From contig REBP01000081.1 of NCBI GenBank assembly GCA_007692665.1, positions 1 through 58,380 of the forward strand: a stretch of DNA of 58,380 nt, in the 5' to 3' direction. This DNA is from Gemmatimonadales bacterium. Its GTDB lineage: Bacteria > Gemmatimonadota > Gemmatimonadetes > Longimicrobiales > Gaopeijiaceae. Below are positions 39,901 through 48,300 of the stretch, piece by piece. Under the pieces are notes generated by a model. That model was not told where the DNA came from. It worked only from the letters and a program-made list of their open reading frames with translations, and ran no database searches. Position 1 is the stretch's first letter; each line of letters begins with the position of its first letter. The translations under genes and the position numbers were made by a program.

Positions 39901-41511
39901 TGGCGGGTTCTCGATCGCCTGACAACGGGTGTTGCTGCCGACACCCTTGTGCGCATGGGGGCGTTCGGAGCGGAGGGGAAGGCCCGCACGGCCGACTCCA
40001 TTCTCTCCGGCATCGGCATCGTCCCCGCGTACCGGGGGCTGGTGGGTCGCTGGCTGGAACGTCTGGCGGGGCAGGGCCGGCTCGAGAAATCCGGCGAGAT
40101 GTTCGTGACCCCTGCGACGCCGCCGAACCATGACGGCGAAGTGATGTGGAGGGATGCCCGGGAACTCCCCGAGGACGCACAGTTCCTCGTGGCGTACCTC
40201 TCTCGCTGCCATGCGCTTCTGCCCGGCGTGCTCACAGGTCGCACGAACCCTCTGGAGACGCTGTTCCCCGGTGGGTCGACGGAGACTGCGGACCTGCTCT
40301 ATCGGGACTGGGGCCTCGTCCGGTACTTCAACCACCTGATCGGAAGCCTGGTGTCCGAGTTCGCGCGGCAGCGACCGGCCGGCCGTGGAATCCTGGCCCT
40401 CGAGGTGGGGGCCGGAACGGGGGGCACGACCGCAGCGATGCTGCCGGGGCTGACCGGCCGCACGGAACGCTATGACTTCACGGATGTCTCGGAGCTTTTT
40501 CTCGAACGCGCGGCGGCGACGTTCCGCGAGTACGGGTTCGTTCGCTACGGGATTCTCGATGTGAATCGGGACCCTGGCGAGCAGGGGTATCCGGACGGCG
40601 CGTACGACCTCGTGGTGGCCGCGAATGTGCTGCACGCCTCCGCCGATCTGCGCCGGACCCTCGACCGGGTCCGATCCATGCTGGCTCCCGGAGGCCTGCT
40701 GGTGGCCTTCGAGGCCACCGAGTACCTGGCCTGGTTCGAGGTGAGTACCGCGCTTCTGGAGGGGTGGGAGGGCCACGCGGACGACGTTCGGGGAGAGGTG
40801 CCCCTGCTCGAGGCCCCCCGCTGGGTGGAACTGCTGGAGCAAGCGGGATTCGAGCGGACGGAGGTGTTCCCCCGGGCCGACGCGCCCACGGCAGGCTTCG
40901 GTCTGCACGTTTTCCTGGCGGCGGTTGCCGGCACACCGTCCGGCGGCACGGGCGATGTCCGGGCTCACGAAGCCGCCGGCTCCCGGGTCGGGGAACCCCC
41001 GGGCGCTGACCCGGGAACGGAAGACCCGGACCCGCCCCGTCCCCTCCTGCTGGAGCGGCTTTCGGAGGCGAGTGCCGGTCAGCGCCGGAATCTCCTGCGC
41101 GAATTCGTTCGGAGCCAGATCCGTGGGCTCCTCCGCCTCGACCCCGATGAGCCGCTCGAACGACGGCGGCGACTGATGGAGCTTGGCCTCGACTCCCTCA
41201 TGGCGGTGGAACTGCGAAGCCGTCTTGGCCGGGGGCTGGGGCTGGCCGAGCCCCTCCCTGCGACCCTCGTCTTCGACTATCCGACCATCGAGGCCATCGT
41301 CGGCCTCCTCGAGCAGGCCATCTCGCCCCCTGCGGTCGTGGACGGCAAGGCGGTGGGAGATGGGCCGTCCGAGGGGCTGGCTACGGGGTTCACGTCGACA
41401 GGGCCTGCATCGCCCCTGATCGCCGGCGCCGAGCGGGACGACCTCCCCGAGGAGGAAGCCGAGGCCCGGCTCCTGGAGCGCCTGGATGCGTTGGAGGGGA
41501 CGGATCGATGA
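36916..41511 (+). CDS. Type I modular PKS 4: KS-AT-MT-ACP
   Basis: 1531 residues from ATG 36916 (GGAGGGG just upstream; ATG 36922 is possible); it overlaps PKS 3 by 17 bp. A docking coil (IGMRRMRAALEAAERAARE) precedes KS about 49-475, Cys 221. AT about 595-900 has GHGSQYPGMG, GHSVGE (Ser 688) and, where HAFH or YASH is expected, AAAH at 788-791, so extender choice is unclear. A methyltransferase domain with its helical leader spans about 1000-1310 (EVGAGTGGTT near 1162; FTDVS; AANVLHAS). ACP Ser is 1427. There is no KR, DH or ER, so the beta-keto group stays and the alpha carbon is probably methylated; O-methylation of an enol cannot be excluded. No thioesterase. The tail (EEEAEARLLERLDALEGTD) is a docking helix for the next enzyme, plausibly the PKS-ST-NRPS protein. 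Confidence 0.88.
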   Translation: MTMPTERPDNVPAPASHGEDVGMTPVKRALIGMRRMRAALEAAERAAREPIAVIGMGCRLPGGCNSPDDLWQMLVEGRDGISEVPPDRWDAEALFDPDPARRGTITTRFGGFIEGVDQFDPAFFGISPLEAMSMDPQQRILLEVTWEALEHAGQAPDQLTGSATGVFVGIGGVDYVKEVLARPLETYDPFVAQGVSHAAASGRLSYLLGLQGPAVSLDTACSSSLLAVHLAVQSLRRGECRMALAGGVNLILSPDMHVALSRSGMLAPDGRCRTFDSRADGFVRSEGCGVVVLKGLRDALVDGDDVWAVIRGSATNQDGRSSGMTAPNGPAQEAVIRAALEDAGVLPSAVRYVEAHGTGTRLGDPIEVQALGAVFREGREPGQELRIGSVKTNIGHLEAAAGVVGLMKTALVLRHREIPPHLHLQEPSPLIPWVDLSLQVPTERTPLADGGEEALAGVSAFGFTGSNVHVVMGSAPTPAPVVDGKVGGLRARPLRLLKITAAHPDALRALGLRYEKRLSEARPSEGDPEAGEDFADLCFTSTTGRADLPHRLVILAGSAEEARSGLASWRGGEGADAGIAFAGHVADATPPEVAFLFTGHGSQYPGMGRDLFETEPVFRAAMEECDRLGRKYLDRPLLSVLYPDGDPPSEGGLESMTHAQPALFAVEYALSRLWRSWGVEPSAVLGHSVGEYAAACVAGVVTVDGALKLVTARGRFMDALPARGSMRALFAGEATVRDLLRDWRHAVSIAAVNGPAEVVVSGDMTSVAAVADAAERAGIETRALTVGAAAHSHLLDPILDDFEAVAATVEFSPPVMDFVSSTLARVVTHADVRDTGYWRRHLREPVQFADSIRRLWENGTRAFVEVGPNPRLCGMGSRCLPDEAALWLPALREGRADSLQALESLAVLYASGGQVDWDAFEGRSAGHPRFGRRTRVTLPTYPWRHRRYWVEGGAPAPLAHPALSESERWEGLVAAGRRQEGQAPLDLNVSGIPTVWRVLDRLTTGVAADTLVRMGAFGAEGKARTADSILSGIGIVPAYRGLVGRWLERLAGQGRLEKSGEMFVTPATPPNHDGEVMWRDARELPEDAQFLVAYLSRCHALLPGVLTGRTNPLETLFPGGSTETADLLYRDWGLVRYFNHLIGSLVSEFARQRPAGRGILALEVGAGTGGTTAAMLPGLTGRTERYDFTDVSELFLERAAATFREYGFVRYGILDVNRDPGEQGYPDGAYDLVVAANVLHASADLRRTLDRVRSMLAPGGLLVAFEATEYLAWFEVSTALLEGWEGHADDVRGEVPLLEAPRWVELLEQAGFERTEVFPRADAPTAGFGLHVFLAAVAGTPSGGTGDVRAHEAAGSRVGEPPGADPGTEDPDPPRPLLLERLSEASAGQRRNLLREFVRSQIRGLLRLDPDEPLERRRRLMELGLDSLMAVELRSRLGRGLGLAEPLPATLVFDYPTIEAIVGLLEQAISPPAVVDGKAVGDGPSEGLATGFTSTGPASPLIAGAERDDLPEEEAEARLLERLDALEGTDR

Positions 41512-41545
41512 GCATGTGCAAGACAGGACGGCTACCGGGCGGTGA

Positions 41546-42355
41546 TCAGAATGGACCGGTCGAGACCCACTTCACGATCCTCGCGATGGCCTCGACGGGG
41601 ACGAGAGCCTGGTTCCGGCTGGCGTTCCACGGGCGCCCACCCGGGTGCGGGTCCTCCGTCACTGTGGCGCCGTGGACCCGGAGCCGCGCGGCCAGCTCCT
41701 CCGCCCCGCAGCCACCCTCCGCATCGAGCAGCAGAAAGCGGGATGACCCAGGGTCCGCCGGGGAGAGCAGGGAAAGGTCCAGAAGCTCGGCTCGCAGCCT
41801 GTCCGGGAAGGGGAATCCGAGGATCTCCGTGTCCCGTGCGCCGGGGGAGCGACCGGTCCTTTCCGCGGTGACGTAGGCGAAGCGGAGAAACTCCGACTGG
41901 CGTCGTTCGAGCTCGAGAACGTGACGGCGGCCGTCCGCCACCGGAGCCCAGAGAGCCACGCCGTCGACGACCCCGCGTTCCCGGGCAGCCATCGCCGCCA
42001 CGGTGGCGCCCAGGCGAAGTCCGACAAGGCGCACCCGGCTCCTTCCGCTCAGGGTCCGAGCCTCCTCGATGGCGAGCCGGGCATCCTCCACCCACCGGGA
42101 GAGTCCTGCGTCCGCCGCTTCACCCCAGGAGTCCCCGCACCCCGAGAAGTCGAAGCGGAGGACCGGGAAGCCGGCTCCGCAGAGCTGCCGCGCAAGCTGC
42201 ACGAAGGCGCGGTGGGAACGAATGTACTCATCCCCCATGGGCGGACACAGGACAACAACGGCGTCCCGCAACCGGTGCTCGGAAGGGGCGTCGTAGAAGC
42301 CGAAGAGAGCGGTGTCGTCCGGCCCGAAGAACAGGGGGCGCCGAAGGTGGCTCAA
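41546..42355 (-). CDS. Alpha/beta-hydrolase-fold protein without nucleophile Ser
   Basis: 269 residues from TTG 42355. Fold motifs are CPPMGDEYIRSHRAF near the N-terminus and LRFDFSGCGDSWGE, a typical DF.G.G.S pattern. The nucleophile elbow reads VRLVGLRLGATVAA: Arg sits where Ser should be. A GLRLGA elbow is also, as I recall, found in hydrolases linked to exosortase A systems. The gene is last in the minus operon, 37 bp after the megasynthase stop, and is linked to it through a 14-codon frame. It may assist chain release, act on a carrier-bound chain in an unusual way, or be a non-catalytic binding protein. Convergent with PKS 4 (34 bp). No other start codon lies nearby; the start is uncertain. 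Confidence 0.7.
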   Translation of the reverse strand: MSHLRRPLFFGPDDTALFGFYDAPSEHRLRDAVVVLCPPMGDEYIRSHRAFVQLARQLCGAGFPVLRFDFSGCGDSWGEAADAGLSRWVEDARLAIEEARTLSGRSRVRLVGLRLGATVAAMAARERGVVDGVALWAPVADGRRHVLELERRQSEFLRFAYVTAERTGRSPGARDTEILGFPFPDRLRAELLDLSLLSPADPGSSRFLLLDAEGGCGAEELAARLRVHGATVTEDPHPGGRPWNASRNQALVPVEAIARIVKWVSTGPF

Positions 42356-42396
42356 GAGGCGAACCGACGATCGCGAAAGGAGGCGGGGGAAGTCAT
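42352..42396 (-). CDS. 14-codon frame bridging two genes
   Basis: ATG at 42396 overlaps the megasynthase stop (ATGA), and the TGA overlaps the TTG start of the hydrolase (TTGA). The peptide would be MTSPASFRDRRFAS. It could be a coupling leader, or the true N-terminus of the hydrolase displaced by one frameshift. No independent evidence of translation is visible. Confidence 0.3.
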   Translation of the reverse strand: MTSPASFRDRRFAS

Positions 42397-45300
42397 GGGT
42401 GGGTCCCCTTCGAACCGAAACCAGGCATGCCGGCGAAAAGACGTCTGACGAGGGAGAGCGGACCGGTCCTCCCCGTGCCCTGCAGGGGCTCCGGCGCAGC
42501 CAGCTGGCAGTTCGCCGCAACCTGACGAAGCGTCTGATGGAGGAGTTCGCGAGGGCCCATCTGAACTCCGGTCTCGGCCTCGATTCGGGCGAGAACCTCC
42601 ATGGCAAGCATCGAGTGGCCCCCCAGGTCGAAGAAGTTGTCCTCGAGGTCGAGCTCCTCCACCCCCAGGAGATCCTTCCAGATCCCGGCGATGATCACCT
42701 CGTGGGGGGTCGTCGGAGGAACGGCCACTCTCTCGCTGCCCGCAGGGCCTCGGTCCAGCGCATGGAGCGCGGCCCGGTCGAGTTTGCCGTTCGGGGTGCG
42801 CGGAAGCTGACCCACAGGGATGTATCGCGCCGGCAACATGTAAGGCGGGAGGGACCGGCCGAGATGTTCGCGCAGATTCGAAGACCCGGGCACCGGTACG
42901 TCGGGTACCGGGACAATGAAGGCCACCAGCTGATCGAAGGGGGCCTCTTCGGACCCGTTGCCGGTCGCGGGTGCGGAGACGCGTGCGGGCAGAACCGCTG
43001 CGCTGGCCACGGACTCGTGGGCCATGAGGGCGGCCTCGATCTCGCCCGGCTCGATGCGGTAGCCGCGGATCTTGAGTTGACCGTCCCTGCGGCCGACGAA
43101 CTGGATGGTCCCGTCGGGCAGGACTCGCCCGAGGTCGCCCGTGCGATACGTGCGAACCCCGGGCCTGTCCGCGTCCTGCCGAAATGCAGCCGTCGTCAGA
43201 TCCGGTCGCCCCCAGTACCCGAGCGCGACCTGACTTCCCGACAGCACGATCTCTCCGGTGGCGAGGGTTCCCACGGGCTCGCCGGCGCCGTTCAATACCG
43301 TCACATCGAGGTCTTGCGCCGGAAGTCCTATCGGTACGCTGTCCTTCCCCGGAATGTCCTGCGCCGTGAGCAGGTTTCGCAGGGCCACGGTGCACTCCGT
43401 GGGCCCAAACCCGTTGACGAACACCGCGTCCGAGGCGAAGTGCTGGCGGAACTCCCTGAAGTCCTCCCAGAGGGCCGTCTCGCCACCCAGCACCACCAGG
43501 CGGATTCCGGGAAGCTGCTCGCTTTCTCCCAGCTGTCTCACGACGTGTCGAAAGAGGCTGGGCGTGGAGTGGTAGACGGTGATCCCGACCTGCCTGAGGT
43601 GATGAGCCAGATTGCGTGCCGCGTCCCCCCTGACGTCGATGGGACACAGCGTGGCGCCGGTCAGCAGCGCACCGAAGATGTCCATTACGGCGGCATCAAA
43701 CCCGTAGCCGGGCAGGAGCGAGACACGATCTCCCGGACCAATGCCGAGCACCCCCGCGTAGTTCCGAACATGTGTGAGGACATTTCGGTGGTTCTGGACC
43801 ACGCCCTTCGGGTCGCCGGTGGACCCCGAGGTAAACAGGATGTAGGCGAGGGTTTCAGGAGAGACGTCGGGCGAAGGGGAGTCGTCGAAGGCGGCTGACG
43901 ACAGCTCCTCGAAGCTGAGCGTGGGCACGCGCTCCCTGCCGGAGGGAAGGTGCGGAGACTCCCCTGCGGTCAGCAATGCCTCGGCGTCGGCGTTGTCGAG
44001 GATCCGCTCCATTCGGGCGGCAGGAAGCGTCGGGTCAAGAGGGATGTAGGTCTTGCCCGCCTTGAGGCAGCCAAGGATCCCGGCCACCATGGGAGCACCT
44101 GCCTCGAAGTGGAGAGCGACCCTCCCGGGGTCCGACCCGCAGAGTCCGATGAGGCCCCGCGCAACCCGGTCGGCGTGGCCCTCCAGTTCCTCGTAGCTCC
44201 ACCGGTGGGACGGGGAGAGAACTGCGAGGGCATGCGGTGTACGCGCCACCTGCGCTTCGAAGCACCCGCCGATGGTCCCGGCAAGGTCCCCGGCGGCAAG
44301 GTCCCCTGCGAGCAGGTCCCCGGCGAGCAGGTCCCCGGAAGGCATGGCCACCCCTCTCGGAACGCGTGACCGGGAACGAGCCTCCCCTGAAAGTCGACGG
44401 CGCTCTGCCGGGCCGACGATTGGAAGCGTGGAGATCCTCCGCTCGGGGTCCGCGAGAACCCCCTCGATCAGGGTCACGAGCCGCTCGGACATCGTGGCGA
44501 TGGTGGAAGGGTCGAACAGATCCGCGTTGTAGACCCATCGCAGCTCGATGCCCTCGGGGCCGTCGGCGGCGTAGATCGTCAGGTCGAACTTGGCGGCCGG
44601 TTCGACTCCCGGCATCCACTCCATCCGGGCATCGCCGAGGCTGCCGGGGTCCTCCCCCCGGGGGGGGAGCATGTTGAACATGACCTGGAAGAGCGGGGAG
44701 CGGCCCGGGTCGCGAGCAGGCTGCACCTCCTCGACCAGCTTCTCGAACGGGAGATCCTGGTGGGCGTACGCGTCCAGGGTGACCTTGCGGACCCGAGCGA
44801 GCAGATCGCGGAAGGAAGGATCTCCGCCAAGGCTCGTGCGGAGCACCAGGCTGTTCACGAAGAACCCGATGAGCTCTTCCGTTTCGCGCCGCGTCCGACC
44901 CGCGATGGGCGAGCCGACCACGATGTCGTCCTGGCCGGAATACCTCCCGAGCAGGACCTTGAACGCCGCGAGCAGCGTCATGTACAGGGTGACCCCGTTC
45001 GCCATGCTCAGGCGCCGGATCCGGTCGCTCAGCTCTCCCGGGAGCGCCCCGGTGTGGACCCCGCCGCGATCCGTCTGCATGGGAGGCCGAGGGCGATCCG
45101 TGGGAAGCGCCAGCGTCGGGAGCCCGGCGAGCTGCTCTTTCCAGTAGGCGATCTGCCGGTCGAGGACCTCGCCCTGCAGCCACTCCCGCTGCCAGGCGGC
45201 GTAGTCGGCGTACTGCACGGGGAGCTCCGGCCGGCGCGAAGCCTCCGCGTTCAGCAGCGCCGGGTACAGGGCGCGGACCTCGGAGGCAAGGATTCCGAGG

Positions 45301-48300
45301 GACCAGCCGTCCGAGACGATGTGGTGCATGTTCAGGAAGAGGACGTGTTCCTCCTCGCTCAGCCTCAGAAGAAGGGCGCGGAAGAGCGGGCCGAGGGCCA
45401 GGTTGAAAGGCCGCGCCCTTTCCTCGGCGATCCGGCTGAGGACCGCCCCTTCCAGATCCGGCTCCGGGAGCCCGCGCAGATCCTCGAGCCCGCGCAGGTC
45501 CTCGACTTCCAGCCGGAAGCCGGCCGGGGGGTGGATCACCTGGATTGGCCGGCCGCCGACCTCGCCGATCGTGGTGCGGAGCGCCTCGTGGCGTCGGACG
45601 ACCTCGGCAAGGCTCCCTTCGAGCGCGTGGGTGTCCAGCGCACCATGGATTCGCACCGCCCCCGGGATGCTGTACGCCGTCCCGCCGGGCTGCAACCGGT
45701 CCAGGAACCAGAGCCGCTGCTGCGCGAACGAGAGCGCGAGATCCCCCTCCCGGGGACGGTGCGCCATCTCGGGCGCGCCGGTCGCCATCGGGTCGCGCCG
45801 GGCGAGGGCGACATCGGCGGCCAGGGCGGCGACGGTGCGACCCTCGAACAGCTTTCGGACGGGTAGCTCGACCCCCAGCGCCTGATGGATGCGGGACAGT
45901 ACCTGCATGGCCACGAGGGAGTGGCCGCCGAGGTCGAAGAAGTTGTCGTGCACCGACACGACGTCGAGTCCGAGGACCTCGGCGAAAGCCGAGGCGACGA
46001 TGGCCTCTTCGGGCGTCCGCGACGGCAGGGGGTCGCGCCGGGCCGGAATGGCGCCGTGGTCGAGGGCGCGGAGCGCGTTGCGGTCGAGCTTGCCGTTGGG
46101 GGTCCTGGGAACCTCGGTCACCGGGATGAACCGGGCGGGGATCATGTAGGGGGGGAGCGCCATCGCGAGGTGCTCGCGCAGGGCGGAGGAGTCGGGAAGG
46201 ACGCGTCCGGGTGCCGGGACGAGGAAGGCCAGGAGGGAGTCCCAGGGTGCGCTCGCGTCATCCCGGGCGTCCGAACTTCGTGCCGGGAGGACGGCTGCGG
46301 AACCGATGGCCGCGTGGGTCACGAGGGCGGCCTCGATCTCGGCGGGTTCGATGCGGTAGCCGCGGATCTTGAGCTGGTCGTCGGAGCGGCCGAGGTGCTC
46401 GAGGCGGCCGTCGGCGGTCCAGCGGACCAGATCCCCGGTGCCGTAGAGCGTTCGGGGTCCGCTCCCGTCGATGTCGCGTTCCACGAACCGCACCGCAGTG
46501 AGTTCCGGGCGGCCGAGGTAGCCGCGGGACACCCCGGCCCCCGCGATCCAGAGTTCTCCGGTGACGCCGACGGGCACGGGCTCCCCGGCCCGGTCGAGGA
46601 CGTAGACCTGCGTCTGGTCGATGGGCCGCCCGATGAGGATCCGTTCCTGCGAGGGGAGGATGCGCTGGAGGGTGGAGTGCATCGTGGTCTCGGAGGGGCC
46701 GTAGCCGTTCCATAGCTCGGCGCCCCGCTCGAGGAGCGCGTGGGCCAGCTCCTTCGGCAGCGGCTCGCCGCCCGAGATCATGCGGAGATCGGGCTTGCCC
46801 TCCCAGCCCGACTCGATCAGGAGCCGCCAGCCGCTCGCGGTGGCCTGCATGACGGTGGCGCCACTGCGTTCGAGCCAGGAGGCGAGCTGCCGGCCGTCGG
46901 TGGCGACCTCTCGGGCCACGAGCACGACGCGGCCGCCGGTGGCGAGGGGGAGCAGGAGCTCGAGCCCGCCGAGGTCGAACCCGAAGGTGGTGGCGGACAG
47001 GAGCGTGTCCCGGTCCGTGAACCCGGGTTCGCTTGCAAACGACCGGAGCACGTTGACCACGCCGCGATGCAGGACCTGCACCCCCTTGGGTCGTCCGGTG
47101 GAGCCGGAGGTGTAGATCAGGTAGGACAGGTGGTCGGGGGCGACGTCGACCTCGGGCCGCGTGTCGGGCTGTGCGTCGAGAAGCGCCCGGTCGCCGTCCA
47201 TCCGGATGATCGGGGCCCCGTGAGGCGGGAGCCGCTCGACCAGCGCCTCCTCGGCGAGGAGGACGGCGATCCCCGCATCCTCGAGCAGGAACGACAGCCG
47301 TTCGGCGGGCAGCTCCGGATCCAGCGGCACATAGGCGCCGCCGGCCTTCTGCACGCCGAGCAGGGCGACGACCAGCTCCACGGAGCGGCCGGAGCAGATG
47401 CCGACGCGAATCTCCGGTCCCACACCCTTCGCACGGAGGTGATGGGCCAGCTGGTTCGCCCGCCGCTCCAGCTCGCCGTAGGTGAGCGACACTCCACCGG
47501 CCTCGACGGCGATCCGCTCGGGCGCCCGGTCGACCTGATGCTCGAAGAGGGCGTGGGTGCAGACGGACGGCCCACGGCTCACCTCCGTCCGGTTCCACTC
47601 GAGCAGCATGCGGTCACGCTCGTCGGGGGCCAGCAGCGGAACCCGCGCAACCGGGGCTTCCGGTTCTTCGAGCACGGCTTCGAGGATCGTCCGGTAGTGG
47701 TTCCCCATCCGCTCGATGGTGGCACGATCGAACAGGTCTGCGTTGTAGACCCACCGCAGCTCGATCCCCTCGGGGCCGTCGGCGGCGTGGACCGTGAGAT
47801 CGAACTTGGCGGCCGGTTCGACCCCCGGCATCCACTCCATCCGGGCATCGCCAAGGGCGGTGTCCTTCAGTCGCCGTTCCGGGAGCCAGTTGAACATCAC
47901 CTGGAAAAACGGCGCGCGGCTCGGATCGCGGGGGGGGCGGAGCTCCTCGACGAGCTTCTCGAAGGGGATGTCCTGGTGGGCGTAGGCGTCGAGGGTGACC
48001 TTGCGGACGCGCGCGAGGAGGTCGCGGAACGAGGGGTCGCCGCCCAGGCTCGTGCGCAGGACCAGGCTGTTCACGAAGAACCCGATCAGCCCCACCGTCT
48101 CCGGTTGCGAGCGACCCGCGATGGGTGAGCCAACCACGATGTCGTCCTGTCCGGAGTAGCGCCCGAGCAGGACGTTGAAGGCCGCGAGCAGCGTCATGAA
48201 GGGCGTCACGCCCTCGACCGCGCTGAGGACCCTGAGGGTCCGGCTCGACTCGGCGGAGAGTGCGATCGGCACCTCCTTGCCCCGGTGGCTCTGAACGAGC

